This document shows, in pieces, positions 19,819-28,198 of a DNA stretch of 64,000 bases. Positions within the stretch are counted from its first letter, which is position 1. Each line of letters opens with the position of its first letter. Below the pieces are notes generated by a model. That model did no database searches, was not told where the DNA came from, and saw nothing but the letters and a program-made list of their open reading frames with translations. Source of the DNA: JAYYZW01 sp965217605 (GTDB lineage Bacteria; Pseudomonadota; Gammaproteobacteria; Ga0077536). Made by a program: the position numbers and the translations under genes. The stretch is taken from positions 434,001-498,000 of the forward strand of contig CBDCJB010000012.1 in NCBI GenBank assembly GCA_965217605.1, written 5' to 3'.

Positions 19819-20148
19819 TTACGGACCCCGGCCCCATGGTTCGGCGTCGAATTCAAAGATTGAGCGAGCGACGACTTCCTCTAACTGTTGAGCGCTTTCA
19901 TCGCCTAGCGTCGGCGGTGGTACGAGCGCATCGCTACGGTGATGCTTAACCGGTTTGCGACGAAACTCGCTGATGTTTACGACCGATGCCCCTGAACGTT
20001 GATCCCACGCGGACACGTCAACGATCCGATTGCGGGGAGGCCCCTCACGGGTGAAGGGAAACCACACGACGTTATCCGGCGAAAGATCAAGATTGTCGGC
20101 ACTCACAGGGCCCTCCGCGATGATCGAATCATCAATAGACATGCTCAT
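19819..20148 (-). CDS. Hypothetical protein, 109 aa
   Basis: No recognised family. It is acidic and soluble, with NVVWFPFTREGPPRNRIVDV, SVVNISEFRRKPVKHH and EFDAEPWGRGP at the end. It lies seven bases after the AhpD-like gene and ahead of the VOC gene in the same minus-strand run. The clean spacing and an AGGAG-like site before ATG 20148 support it as a gene. Confidence 0.7.
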   Translation of the reverse strand: MSMSIDDSIIAEGPVSADNLDLSPDNVVWFPFTREGPPRNRIVDVSAWDQRSGASVVNISEFRRKPVKHHRSDALVPPPTLGDESAQQLEEVVARSIFEFDAEPWGRGP

Positions 20149-20155
20149 ATCTCCT

Positions 20156-20689
20156 TTATGGGATCAGCGCCGCATAGCCGTTCTTGGCGAGCGAGGCGCC
20201 GACCACGTTGAAGTATTCCGGACTTCCTTCGAAACCGAAGGCGTCGACGATCCGGTTCAAATAGTTGAGGGCCGAAACGACATTGATCGTGTCCTCGATC
20301 GTTTGCTCTGAGACGCCTTTGTTCTTGAGGGCGTCGATGTCGGCAGTCCCGATCTCAGCGGGTGTGCGCGTCAACTTTTCTGAAAAAGCCAACAGGTCCT
20401 TGACCTCGTCGCTGACGCCATCGATGTTCGGCCCCATTTCGAGCGTCGATACCGTCGCATCGTCCACGCCCATGGCAGCGAGTGTCGCGCGGTGGGCCCC
20501 AACGCAGAAATCGCAGCCGTTGATACGCGACACATGCGTAGCAATGATTTCGCGTTCTTCCTTGGACAACTCGGATTCGCCAAGCATCACGTTCTCGAAA
20601 AATTGGAGCAGCGGTTTATAGAATTTCGGCGACCGCAAGAATACGTCGGCGATACCTTTGAATTTTTGTGAATAGCTTAAGTTTGACAT
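20156..20689 (-). CDS. AhpD-like / carboxymuconolactone decarboxylase family peroxidase
   Basis: 177 aa with the AhpD signature ExxxxxCxxCxxxH in HVSRINGCDFCVGAHRATL (about 54-72), the redox CxxC and proton-relay His of alkylhydroperoxidase-type proteins. Long helices follow. It probably removes organic peroxides using a dithiol reductant. Located 18 bases after the PPOX gene, in the presumed sigma-54 operon. Confidence 0.88.
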   Translation of the reverse strand: MSNLSYSQKFKGIADVFLRSPKFYKPLLQFFENVMLGESELSKEEREIIATHVSRINGCDFCVGAHRATLAAMGVDDATVSTLEMGPNIDGVSDEVKDLLAFSEKLTRTPAEIGTADIDALKNKGVSEQTIEDTINVVSALNYLNRIVDAFGFEGSPEYFNVVGASLAKNGYAALIP

Positions 20690-20707
20690 TGGATTCTCCT
20701 CGTCAAT

Positions 20708-21682
20708 TTATGAGCCCTGATAGCTGGCCGACGTGGCGCTGAACTTGTCGAACACCGGCGAATAGCCCTTGAATTGCCAGGCCAGAGGCAGGGCACGCTC
20801 TATGTGAACTACGTCTCCGACGCGAAACGCGATGGCACGCTGCGCGCCAGGGAACTGCACAGCGTGTGCGGCGTCCCACAGAATTTCGGCTTCCCCAGTG
20901 AGTTGCAGCACATCGCCACTTTTAAAATCGATAAACAACAATCCACATTTCGGATCAGCCAGGATGTTGCCGAGGGTGTTGTACATGTTGTTGCCCGGGT
21001 AATCCGGAAACAGCAGCGAGGTGCCATCCGCGACCGTTACGAATCCGGGCATACCGCCGCGATGCGAAACGTCGATGCCATGCGCAGCATCATCGCCCTC
21101 TTCATCAAACTGACTGGCGATGAAAAACGTATCCGCCCGCGCTATCGTCGCTTCCTGCGCTTTATTGAGGACAACGGAACGATTCACGACCCGTTTCTCG
21201 CCGACGGATTGCGTTGCTGGATTGCTTTCTAGTTCCCGGGCTTGGATGTATTTGGGACAGTTGCCAAAAGCCTGCATAACCCGGATCTGAAGCCGCCGGT
21301 CTTCGGCGAGAGTTATTTTGCCGTTGATCCGATTGCGCCTCCGGGTTCGAAATTCGATGCCCAGCACGCCGATATCAGCACCCTCGACTAGCGCCCTATT
21401 GAGCGGATCGCCGTAATTCAGTCGAGCACTCACTTCCAACGTATGGGCGTCAACCGCATGCGTAAATCCCGGTTTACCAACCACGATCGACGCCCAGGCG
21501 CGTTGTGCGTCGTCTAGGCCGCCTATCAGGAGCAATGGCAGTTGCGCAAAGAAAACCTGGTGTTCCTCGGTCATGACGTCACGGATCATCCGCTGACCGA
21601 GCCGCTCGATTTTGTCCCGAACACCGACTCGCGACTGAACCTCTTGTTCACCGCGATGAAAAGGAGAAATTTGATCGGACAT
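20708..21682 (-). CDS. PPOX-class (pyridoxamine phosphate oxidase-like) flavin-binding protein
   Basis: About 324 aa with two split-barrel flavin-binding halves. First half: HQVFFAQLPLLLIGGLDD and WASIVVGKPGF. Second half: FFIASQFDEEGDD, GIDVSHRGGMPGFV and FPDYPGNNMYNTLGNILADP. This family binds FMN or related flavins and often sits beside thiol redox genes. The ATG at 21682 is preferred, with GGAGGGAAGCTC directly upstream. The catalytic substrate is unknown. Confidence 0.85.
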   Translation of the reverse strand: MSDQISPFHRGEQEVQSRVGVRDKIERLGQRMIRDVMTEEHQVFFAQLPLLLIGGLDDAQRAWASIVVGKPGFTHAVDAHTLEVSARLNYGDPLNRALVEGADIGVLGIEFRTRRRNRINGKITLAEDRRLQIRVMQAFGNCPKYIQARELESNPATQSVGEKRVVNRSVVLNKAQEATIARADTFFIASQFDEEGDDAAHGIDVSHRGGMPGFVTVADGTSLLFPDYPGNNMYNTLGNILADPKCGLLFIDFKSGDVLQLTGEAEILWDAAHAVQFPGAQRAIAFRVGDVVHIERALPLAWQFKGYSPVFDKFSATSASYQGS

Positions 21683-21743
21683 GAGCTTCCCTCCTTGACC
21701 GGCCAAGCTATTGGTGTGTGGTGCTGGCTTCACGACGTAGGAA

Positions 21744-21878
21744 TCAGACGAGCAGCGGCGATAGGCTCGCAGCCACACCGAAGCTCACCAGAGCCGTCAA
21801 GACTGTTGTCACGAGCGCGGTGGTGACCATCGAGAATCCATCGTCCAATACAGTCATGGCCGTTTGCCTCATAGTCAT
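21744..21878 (-). CDS. Possible small membrane protein, 44 aa
   Basis: Short frame starting MTMRQTAMTVLDDGF and continuing with one strongly hydrophobic stretch of about 25 residues (VTTALVTTVLTALVSFGVAA). It lies between the periplasmic-protein gene and the PPOX gene, on the same strand. No good ribosome-binding site precedes either of its three ATGs. The single membrane span and location are the only evidence. Confidence 0.35.
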   Translation of the reverse strand: MTMRQTAMTVLDDGFSMVTTALVTTVLTALVSFGVAASLSPLLV

Positions 21879-21962
21879 GTTCAGCGGGCTGATCGTTCGG
21901 AGCGGCGCCGGGGTCCCTGTAAGGTTCTTTCCCCGGCGCGCTCATCGGTAGAAGGCATGCCG

Positions 21963-22229
21963 CTAGGAGTCGTTTTCTTTGGACTCGATATCGGCTGCAA
22001 AGCGCTGTTGTTCGATTCTCAATCGCGCCGCTTCCCGGTACGTCCGTGGGTCCTGGCCGATTGTGCGCTTCGGCTGCCCGTGCCAGTTGTAAAGTTGGAT
22101 CGTATCCAACGAAGGCGTCATGAGAGATTGACGAAAGCGCGTGTCATCGGTCGCATAAGCCGATAGGGTCGCGCTCAATAGCATCGCGCCGGCCAGTGAT
22201 TTGATAATTCTTTGAGAAACGTTCTTCAT
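21963..22229 (-). CDS. Small secreted protein, 88 aa
   Basis: Starts MKNVSQRIIKSLAGAMLLSA with a classical signal peptide cleaved near SAYATDD. The mature part is charged, with QLYNWHGQPKR and EAARLRIEQQRFAADIE. No family recognised. ATG 22229 is preceded by GGAGATCCCCG. A sigma-54 promoter lies about 90 bases upstream on the same strand, so this is probably the first gene of the operon running down to 19.3 kb. Confidence 0.75.
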   Translation of the reverse strand: MKNVSQRIIKSLAGAMLLSATLSAYATDDTRFRQSLMTPSLDTIQLYNWHGQPKRTIGQDPRTYREAARLRIEQQRFAADIESKENDS

Positions 22230-22319
22230 CGGGGATCTCCTAATGCGGTATTCATCAACAGGTTGTCCCATAGCCCCGCCGTAGCTAGACGCGGCAAATG
22301 GATTCGACGTATGCCCCAG

Positions 22320-22335
22320 AGCAACGACCATGCCA
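22320..22335 (-). promoter_or_regulatory. Sigma-54 (-24/-12) promoter, minus strand
   Basis: On the minus strand the sequence is TGGCATGGTCGTTGCT, which matches the sigma-54 consensus TGGCAYGrnnnTTGCw at every fixed position with correct GG-GC spacing. It faces the small secreted protein gene at 22229 and the PPOX/AhpD/VOC run beyond. Palindromes that could bind the enhancer-binding protein lie 105-145 bases upstream. Confidence 0.8.
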
Positions 22336-22439
22336 ACGAGCCGTCGAATCGGCTCCGGAATAGGAAAGCTTTCTATAATCAAACGGATAGTTACTACGCG
22401 CGAGTGGGATCACGACGCAGCGAAGGTAACGGTACAACC

Positions 22440-22480
22440 CGATATATCGTGTAGACACGAAATTTCGTGGGCGATATACA
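22440..22480. promoter_or_regulatory. Cluster of CGATATATCG-type palindromes, putative activator site
   Basis: CGATATATCG (22440-22449), CGAAATTTCG within CACGAAATTTCGTG (22457-22468) and a half-copy CGATATAC (22472-22479) follow at 14-18-bp steps. The same CGATATATCG word recurs at 27195-27204 before another sigma-54 promoter pair. The distance from the -24/-12 site fits an upstream activator sequence for the GAF-AAA activator encoded next door. Confidence 0.6.
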
Positions 22481-22540
22481 AATGCGCGTCCTTTATACTT
22501 TTCGAGGATGTCGCTATTGAGAACGCATGGGGAGATAGCG

Positions 22541-23185
22541 ATGGAAAATCACGAACAGCCACACGTACACGCAGCGGGCGAGCCTATCGAGTTGGGTTTC
22601 GGGGATCTGTTCGTGTCCGTGGGCGATCACATCGGCCACTACTATCAAAACCACACTGAATCGCGTGACGTCGTCGTGGGATTTTTAGCCGCCGGCCTTA
22701 ACGGGCGGGACAAATGCGTGTACCTGTGCCAGGACGAAACCTGGCGCGGCGTCGAGGAGCAGCTCGCGGAGCGTGGCATCGACATCGCGGCCGCGATGGC
22801 GTCCGGACAACTGGTCGTCGACGAGGGGCGGCCGTCGCCCGATGAACTGAGATCGCGGTTACACGCCGCCCTGGCTGAGATACCGGATCCGTTTCAGATG
22901 GTGCGTTGGGTGGGTGATATGACCTGGTCCTTTGGGCAGATGGCCGATACGGAGACGCTGATGGAGTGGGAGACAATGTGCAATGTAGTCGAATCACCAC
23001 CCGCCGTTTTTCTCTGCCAGTACGATCTGCGCCGATTCGTCGGTAGCGTGATCATCGACGCGATGAAGTCACATCCGCTGTCGATCATTGGCAACACCGT
23101 GCACCAGAATCCCTACTACGTGGATCCAGAGGCGTTTTTGGCGGAGATCAGGAGTCGCCCGGCGACACAATTGGCTGTCGTGTAG
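22541..23185 (+). CDS. MEDS-domain (DcmR-type) sensory protein
   Basis: 214 aa from ATG 22541 (GGGGAG upstream). MEDS fold: GDHIGHYYQNHTESRDVVV, FLAAGLNGRDKCVYLCQDE, then LVVDEGRPSPDEL and FLCQYDLRRFVGSVI, typical of the sensory domain of the dichloromethane regulator DcmR and archaeal relatives. There is no DNA-binding domain, so it likely works with a partner. It is followed 27 bp later by the sigma-54 activator gene, which makes a joint sensing role plausible. Confidence 0.85.
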   Translation: MENHEQPHVHAAGEPIELGFGDLFVSVGDHIGHYYQNHTESRDVVVGFLAAGLNGRDKCVYLCQDETWRGVEEQLAERGIDIAAAMASGQLVVDEGRPSPDELRSRLHAALAEIPDPFQMVRWVGDMTWSFGQMADTETLMEWETMCNVVESPPAVFLCQYDLRRFVGSVIIDAMKSHPLSIIGNTVHQNPYYVDPEAFLAEIRSRPATQLAVV

Positions 23186-23212
23186 GCGGTTTGACAAGCC
23201 GCTGGAAACCCC

Positions 23213-24047
23213 ATGGCCGACGGATCGGTTCCAAACATAGAAGCGCTGACCATTCTGCTGTCGGCAACGTCGACGATCGACGACGAGTTCGAGCGTACGC
23301 GATTGATAGCCACCGGGATCCCGTCGCTGTTGCAATGCCACGCAAGTGGGCTGGCGCTACACGGAGAAAACCGGGCGATATTCGTAAACGGGCCGGCAGG
23401 ACCACTGGCTGGACGATCGGAAACGATCACGAACTCGGAGCTGGACCACCTTTATTCGCGAACACACACCCGTGGGCCGATAACGATCCTCAAATCCGAT
23501 GCGCAATCGAGCTCGATGCTTTCTTCGCTCTTCGATCGCTTGCGCATTCAGTCACTTAGTGTTTTCCCCGCGCGGAGTCTATCGGGGCGAATCGGCCTGT
23601 TGTTCGTTGGCAGGGACGGTCAAGGTAAGCTTTCGCGTGATGAGAGCCTGGTCTGTCAAACACTGGCCGAAGCTTTTGCCCTAGGTATCGAAAATTTGCG
23701 CTTGACCCAAGACCTGGAGCGTCTGGTGGACGAGCGCACAAAGAAACTACGCCATGCGGAGGCCAGACAGCGGGCGTTGTTGAAGATCAACAATGCGCTC
23801 GTTCAGAATCTCAATCGAGATTCGCTATTCGACGCCATTTCGGAATCGCTCATGGACGTCCTGCAATTCGATCGAGCCTCGCTCACGTTTCTCGATGCCG
23901 AGACGAGTGTGATCGAGGTCAATGCGCTAAACACTAGCCTGGAATCGACTAATGTGCTGACCGTCGGGTACGAATTTCCGCTCGAGGGTAGTTGCCTCGA
24001 GTCGGTTTTTCGTGAAAAACGGGAGCGTTCGCGCCAGGATTTACTAG
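23213..24047 (+). pseudogene. 5' part of a GAF-GAF-AAA sigma-54 activator, cut by IS1380
   Basis: Codes the first about 278 residues. One GAF-like domain (about 10-175) is followed by a linker helix (DLERLVDERTKKLRHAEARQ) and the start of a second GAF domain (RDSLFDAISESLMDVLQFDR). The frame then enters the insertion element and ends at 24097 after junk. With the element and one CTAG copy removed, ...QDLL joins DGDLIGEEAD... in frame, proving this and the 25612-26847 segment were one gene of roughly 690 codons. Confidence 0.9.
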
Positions 24048-25611
24048 CCCGGATATTTCATAAAAAAAGAGGGCAAGCCCTTTCTAATCCGTTATAATTC
24101 AGTTAGTTAGGCTGAAAACGGAAAGGACTCGCCCGTGACAGAATGTACCCAGACTGCGCTGCAATTTCCAGGCTTTTCTCGCCGCAAGATCGACGTCTCA
24201 TTCAACGGCGGTGACATCACTTCCAACGGTGGGGTGCAGTTGCTGCGCTTAGCCGATGAACGGACCGGGTTGATCAAGGCCGCGGCACGGGCCATTGGGG
24301 ATTCGCGCCAGAGAAAGAGCTGCACCCACGCTCTGGAGTCGCTGGTCCGACAGCGGGTCTATGGCCTTTCCCTGGGCTATGAGGACCTCAACGACCACGA
24401 GGCATTGCGCGCGGACTTGGCTCTGCAGACGGCGCTTTCCCGGGATGAGTCGCTGGCGAGCCCGTCGACGTTGTGCCGACTGGAGAACCGCGCGAACCGG
24501 AACACCGCGGTGGCCCTGCACAAGGGACTCATCGATGTGGATGCCACGGACGATCGGGTGCAGGGTGATCAAGCGGGCCGCTTCTTCCACGGCGACTACG
24601 ACCACGACTGCTGTCTGCCCTTGTACGTGTTCTGTGGCGATCAACGGTTGGTCAGTTATCTGCGTTCGAGCAAGATCGACGGCGCAAAACACAGTGGGGC
24701 GATCTTGGCGCTGTTGATCAAACGGTTGCGCCAGGCGTGGCCGAAGGTCGAGATCCTGGTGCGCGCCGATGCCGGCTTTTGCCGCTGGCGGATGCTGCGC
24801 TGGTTCGATCGCCACGGCGTGGATTACGTCATGGGTATCGCGAAAAACCCGCGTTTGCACGATCAATCGTTAGCGTTGCGCACGTTGGCTCAGTGGCGGT
24901 ATTGGATGATGGGTGAGAAGCAGCGCCTGTTCAGCGAGGTCCGTTACGCCGCACCGACTTGGGATACCCCGCGACGGGTGATCGTCAAGGCCGAGCACAG
25001 CGCCCGCGGCAGCAATCCCCGCTTCGTGGTGACCCACCTCACCGGCAAGGCCCAACGCATCTACGACCGCCTCTACTGCGCCCGCGGCGAGATGGAGAAC
25101 CGGATCAAGGAGCAGCAGTTGGGCCTGTTTGCCGATCGCACCAGTTGCCACACCTGGTGGGCCAATCAGTTCCGGCTGTTGCTCTCAAGCTTGGCTTACA
25201 CGCTGTTGGAGACGATCCGCCGGGTGGCACTACACGCAACGGCACGGGCTCGCGCGCAAGGCGGCACGCTGCGCCTGAAACTATTACGCATCGGCGCCAT
25301 CGTCTTGCGCAATACCAGGCGCATCCGACTGTTGCTCTCCAGTGCTTACCCCAATCGAGAACTGTTCTGCCTGGTGGCCGCTCGCCTCAAGCCGGGATAG
25401 TCGTCCCAACGCCAGTCGCCTCGTGTGCGATTCCTTGTGAGTCGGGGTGTCGCTCGCCTCCGAAACGACTCGTGCATCGCAATCGGCGATAAATCCACCG
25501 GTGGCGCGCCGAAACGTCGCGCTCAAGCGCCGCTTCGTGCCACCACCAACGAATTCCGACCCATGATCGACCAACTCCACGCCCAATCTCACTGCTCATG
25601 CAATATCCGGG
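24048..25611 (+). mobile_element. IS1380-family insertion sequence, 1564 bp
   Basis: Ends are imperfect inverted repeats starting CCCGGATATTTCATAAAA (left) and CCCGGATATTGCATGAGC (right, complement). It is flanked by exact CTAG duplications (24044-24047 and 25612-25615), the 4-bp target size of this family. Single transposase gene inside. It interrupts a sigma-54 activator gene, and the related but different copy at 54.0-55.6 kb interrupts a defence ATPase. Confidence 0.95.
24135..25400 (+). CDS. IS1380-family transposase with internal deletion
   Basis: 421-aa DDE transposase: FSRRKIDVSFNGGDITSNGG, LSLGYEDLNDHEALRADL, DATDDRVQGDQAGRFFHGDY and NRIKEQQLGLFADRTSCHTW. Compared with the 437-aa copy at 54.1 kb it lacks 16 residues immediately before the catalytic DATDD segment (LHKGLID-VDATDD versus LLDQFIASFKRAPKKLILDF-DATDD). 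Since that region forms the first catalytic strand, activity may be lost and mobilisation may have required help in trans. Confidence 0.93.
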   Translation: MTECTQTALQFPGFSRRKIDVSFNGGDITSNGGVQLLRLADERTGLIKAAARAIGDSRQRKSCTHALESLVRQRVYGLSLGYEDLNDHEALRADLALQTALSRDESLASPSTLCRLENRANRNTAVALHKGLIDVDATDDRVQGDQAGRFFHGDYDHDCCLPLYVFCGDQRLVSYLRSSKIDGAKHSGAILALLIKRLRQAWPKVEILVRADAGFCRWRMLRWFDRHGVDYVMGIAKNPRLHDQSLALRTLAQWRYWMMGEKQRLFSEVRYAAPTWDTPRRVIVKAEHSARGSNPRFVVTHLTGKAQRIYDRLYCARGEMENRIKEQQLGLFADRTSCHTWWANQFRLLLSSLAYTLLETIRRVALHATARARAQGGTLRLKLLRIGAIVLRNTRRIRLLLSSAYPNRELFCLVAARLKPG

Positions 25612-26847
25612 CTAGACGGGGATTTGATCGGAGAGGAGGCCGATCTATTGGCGCTAGGGATACGGTCCTACGTTTCTGTGCCGCTCTTCACGCGAGCCGA
25701 TGCGTTCGGATGCTTGAGCGTCGCCAGCCGCTCGCCCGATGCGTATTCACCGGAAGACATAGATGTGATCGGCGAAGTTGGAGTCCAAGTGGCGCTGGCA
25801 GTCGAGAACATGCTTGCATTCGAGAAGATCGAGGAACTAAAAGGGCAGCTTGAACAAGAAAACCTCTATCTCCGGGAAGAAATCGCCAATGAATTCAACT
25901 TCCATGAAATCATAGGTAATGATCAGTCCCTGAAGGACAAGCTCCCCCGGGTCGAGCAAGTCGCACCGACCGAAGCGACCGTACTCATCTGCGGCGAAAC
26001 CGGAACTGGAAAGGAATTGTTCGCGCGTGCGATCCACAATTTGAGCCTGCGTCAAGATCGGCCACTGGTCAAAGTCAATTGCGCGGCGATTTCCGCGGGC
26101 CTGGTCGAGAGTGAGCTGTTTGGGCATGAGAAGGGCGCATTCACGGGTGCTTTGCAGCAGCGTATCGGCAGGTTCGAGCTCGCTGACGGCGGTACGCTGT
26201 TTCTCGATGAGGTGGGTGAGTTGCCCGCGGACACACAAGTCAAGTTGCTGCGCGTGTTACAGGAGGGTGAGTTCGAACGCGTGGGCGGCAATCAGACGAT
26301 CAGCGTCGACGTGCGGATCATCGCGGCGACCAACCGCGATCTGAATGCTGCGGTTGAGGCCGGTGATTTCCGATCGGATCTCTATTTCCGGCTCAACGTT
26401 TTCCCCATCGAGGTGCCATCACTGCGCGAACGGAAGTCTGACATTCCACTATTGGTGGACTATTTGATCGACGACTTGTCCAAAAAACTCGGCAAACCTC
26501 TCAAGAGCATATCGAAGCAATCGGTGGATCGGCTGATTGGTTATTCATGGCCGGGAAACATACGTGAGCTGGAAAATGTGATTGAACGATCGGCCATCAC
26601 GTCACCTGGGCCGGTGGTTGAGGTCGACGACCTCATACTGGCTGATACGGAGACGACGACGACGCTTGTACCGGAGATAAGTAGTCTCGAAGAAGTCGAA
26701 CGTAACCACATCCTGGCGGCGCTCGAGCGGGCGGACTGGGCTATCGCTGGCGCAAACGGAGCGGCGGCACAGCTCGATATCAACCCGAACACGCTTCGTT
26801 CACGGATGAAAAAACTCGGTATATCTCGCGCCGCTTCTTCGGGATAG
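25612..26847 (+). CDS. 3' part of sigma-54 activator: GAF end, AAA+ and Fis-type HTH
   Basis: Carries the end of GAF 2 (SYVSVPLFTRADAFGCLSVA), the AAA+ domain with Walker A CGETGTGKELFARAIH, the sigma-54-contacting loop EKGAFTGALQQ, Walker B TLFLDEVGELP, R-finger region FRSDLYFRLNVFPIEVPSLR and a C-terminal Fis-like HTH (HILAALERADWAIAGANGAA). A TTG at 25624 could start a truncated product. Activators lacking their sensor can be constitutively active, so the fragment may still function if transcribed from the insertion. Originally continuous with 23213-24047. Confidence 0.92.
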   Translation, partial: LDGDLIGEEADLLALGIRSYVSVPLFTRADAFGCLSVASRSPDAYSPEDIDVIGEVGVQVALAVENMLAFEKIEELKGQLEQENLYLREEIANEFNFHEIIGNDQSLKDKLPRVEQVAPTEATVLICGETGTGKELFARAIHNLSLRQDRPLVKVNCAAISAGLVESELFGHEKGAFTGALQQRIGRFELADGGTLFLDEVGELPADTQVKLLRVLQEGEFERVGGNQTISVDVRIIAATNRDLNAAVEAGDFRSDLYFRLNVFPIEVPSLRERKSDIPLLVDYLIDDLSKKLGKPLKSISKQSVDRLIGYSWPGNIRELENVIERSAITSPGPVVEVDDLILADTETTTTLVPEISSLEEVERNHILAALERADWAIAGANGAAAQLDINPNTLRSRMKKLGISRAASSG

Positions 26848-26868
26848 GCACGCCCCCATCGCTGAACG

Positions 26869-27048
26869 TTAGTCGGAGGCTTCCGAAACCGGGAGCAAAT
26901 CGCTGAAGTCTTCGAGGTCCCAGAACCCCAGTTCGTCCGTCGCTTGTAAGTCGTGGCATTCGCGGCCGATGTCGGTCGAGATCCACCGTAAATGAGTTGG
27001 ATCTTCGTAGCCGCTCCGATCCGGGCTCTTGGTAGCAAGCGTTTTCAT
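26869..27048 (-). CDS. Small acidic protein, 59 aa, behind sigma-54 promoter
   Basis: ATG 27048 has GGAGGG seven bases upstream. Sequence starts MKTLATKSPDRSGYED and includes ECHDLQATDELGFWDLEDFS. No known family. It is preceded by its own sigma-54-type promoter (27102-27117, minus strand) and shares the palindrome region with the divergent YHS gene, which argues it is a real member of the regulon. Confidence 0.7.
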   Translation of the reverse strand: MKTLATKSPDRSGYEDPTHLRWISTDIGRECHDLQATDELGFWDLEDFSDLLPVSEASD

Positions 27049-27101
27049 CGATTCACCCTCCTTCACCTGATCACACGCGATAAGCGCGTTTAGCTGATAG
27101 A

Positions 27102-27117
27102 CGCAAGAGCTATGCCA
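27102..27117 (-). promoter_or_regulatory. Sigma-54 promoter, minus strand
   Basis: Minus-strand TGGCATAGCTCTTGCG matches TGGCAynnnnnTTGC with proper spacing. It drives the 59-aa gene at 27048. It lies 58 bp from the palindrome pair at 27175-27204. Confidence 0.72.
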
Positions 27118-27174
27118 AACGACCACGACGGGCGTCGCGGCGGCTAACAACGGGCTACACGTACTAACCAATCT

Positions 27175-27204
27175 ACGATATGTCGTTACAGCCACGATAT
27201 ATCG
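27175..27204. promoter_or_regulatory. Palindrome pair, putative enhancer for divergent sigma-54 promoters
   Basis: ACGATATGTCGT (27175-27186) and ACGATATATCG (27194-27204), 19 bp apart, stand between two outward-facing sigma-54 promoters, 58 bp from the minus-strand one and about 100 bp from the plus-strand one. The CGATATATCG core equals that at 22440. Likely binding site of the Fis-type HTH of the neighbouring activator. Confidence 0.62.
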
Positions 27205-27304
27205 AGCGGATCCTACGCGCTCGGTCAGCGGAAAACGGCAGGAAACGTTTTGAGTCGAGCGTTAACAACTACTTATTGAATGCTCCACGTAATGTTGCCG
27301 TTGC

Positions 27305-27320
27305 TGGCACGGCGTTTGCT
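27305..27320 (+). promoter_or_regulatory. Sigma-54 promoter, plus strand
   Basis: TGGCACGGCGTTTGCT is a perfect consensus -24/-12 element. It points to the YHS gene starting at 27380; AGGAGAG precedes that start. Best single piece of evidence for a sigma-54 regulon here. Confidence 0.85.
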
Positions 27321-27379
27321 CTCTCCAGACACACTGCGACGACGGATCGCGGCACGTTTTATTTACAGGAGAGATTGGA

Positions 27380-27836
27380 ATGAACACTACGACCCTTATA
27401 GCAGCCTCGTTGCTTTCGCTTGGGCTTTTGAGCGTCAACGTTGACGCAGCGGATTTCACGTCGAGTACCACCGGCGTCAATGGATACGATCTCGTGTCCT
27501 ATCACGACAGCAAGCGGCCCATCCGCGGCAACGGCCATTTCGTGGCCGAGCACAATGGCGTTACCTATCTCTTTGCCAACGAAGAGAACCACGAGACTTT
27601 CCAAGCCGATCCGGACCGCTACCTGCCTTCGTACGGTGGCTTCTGCGCTTTTGGCGTATCGGTAAGCAAGAAAGTTCGTCGGTGATCCCGAAGTATGGCG
27701 TGTAGTCGACGGAAAACTCTATCTCAATCTGGATGCAAGAATCCAAGACCAGTGGCTCAAGGATGTGTCCGGCAAGATCGCCGTGGCCAACGAGCGATGG
27801 GCGGAGATCCGCAACAAAGCACCTTCGGAATTGTAA
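27380..27836 (+). pseudogene. Secreted YHS-domain protein, frameshifted
   Basis: Signal peptide MNTTTLIAASLLSLGLLSV, then a YHS domain: VNGYDLVSYHDSKRPIRGNG, VTYLFANEENHETFQADPDR and YGGFCAFGVSVSKK. At 27674 an extra G shifts the frame and gives an early stop at 27685. Removing it restores FVGDPEVWRVVDGKLYLNLD and runs to the TAA at 27834-27836, the normal family end. Directly behind a perfect sigma-54 promoter. YHS proteins of this type are thought to bind metal. Confidence 0.87.
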
Positions 27837-27855
27837 TTCCTGACGCCAGCGTGGA

Positions 27856-27880
27856 GCGGCCCCGCTAAACGTGGGGCCGC
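27856..27880 (+). terminator. GC-rich hairpin after YHS gene
   Basis: Eight-base-pair stem GCGGCCCC/GGGGCCGC closed by a short loop, 20 bases after the restored YHS stop. No U-tract. Could end the sigma-54 transcript or attenuate it ahead of the STAS gene. Confidence 0.5.
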
Positions 27881-27917
27881 CTAACCACGCAAGACAGCCG
27901 CCGAGAGAAAACAGTAG

Positions 27918-28188
27918 ATGTTGAAAATTACGCGTATAGCCGATGAAGAGGTGAGCATCCACCTTGCAGCTCGAAGGGAAGCTCATTGGGTCATGGGTTG
28001 ACGAACTCCAACTGGTATGTGAGCAATGCCAGGCGCAACGCCGAGAAACGATCCTCGACGTTGCCGGCCTTCGCTTCGCTGACGATCAGGGTGTACGAGC
28101 ACTTAGAGCGTTGCGTAGCGAACGCATACGGCTGCGCGCGGCCTCTTCGTTCTTAACCGAACTTCTCGCGGAACCGCAAAATGACTAG
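27918..28188 (+). pseudogene. STAS-domain protein, frameshifted near its start
   Basis: The start MLKITRIADEEVS at 27918 is in one frame. The rest, LQLEGKLIGSWVDELQLVCE and TILDVAGLRFADDQGVRALR, is in another. One C too many in the ATCCACC run (27959-27961) explains this; without it the text reads VSITLQLEGKLIGSWV, an anti-sigma-antagonist-like STAS domain. As it stands only a fragment could be made, from a TTG at 27964. Confidence 0.82.
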
Positions 28189-28198
28189 TGCAATCGCC

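Noticed and set aside
24048..25611. The two IS1380 elements as copies of one another
   Set aside because: Transposases and end sequences differ at many positions and the lengths differ (1564 and 1606 bp), so they are separate family members.
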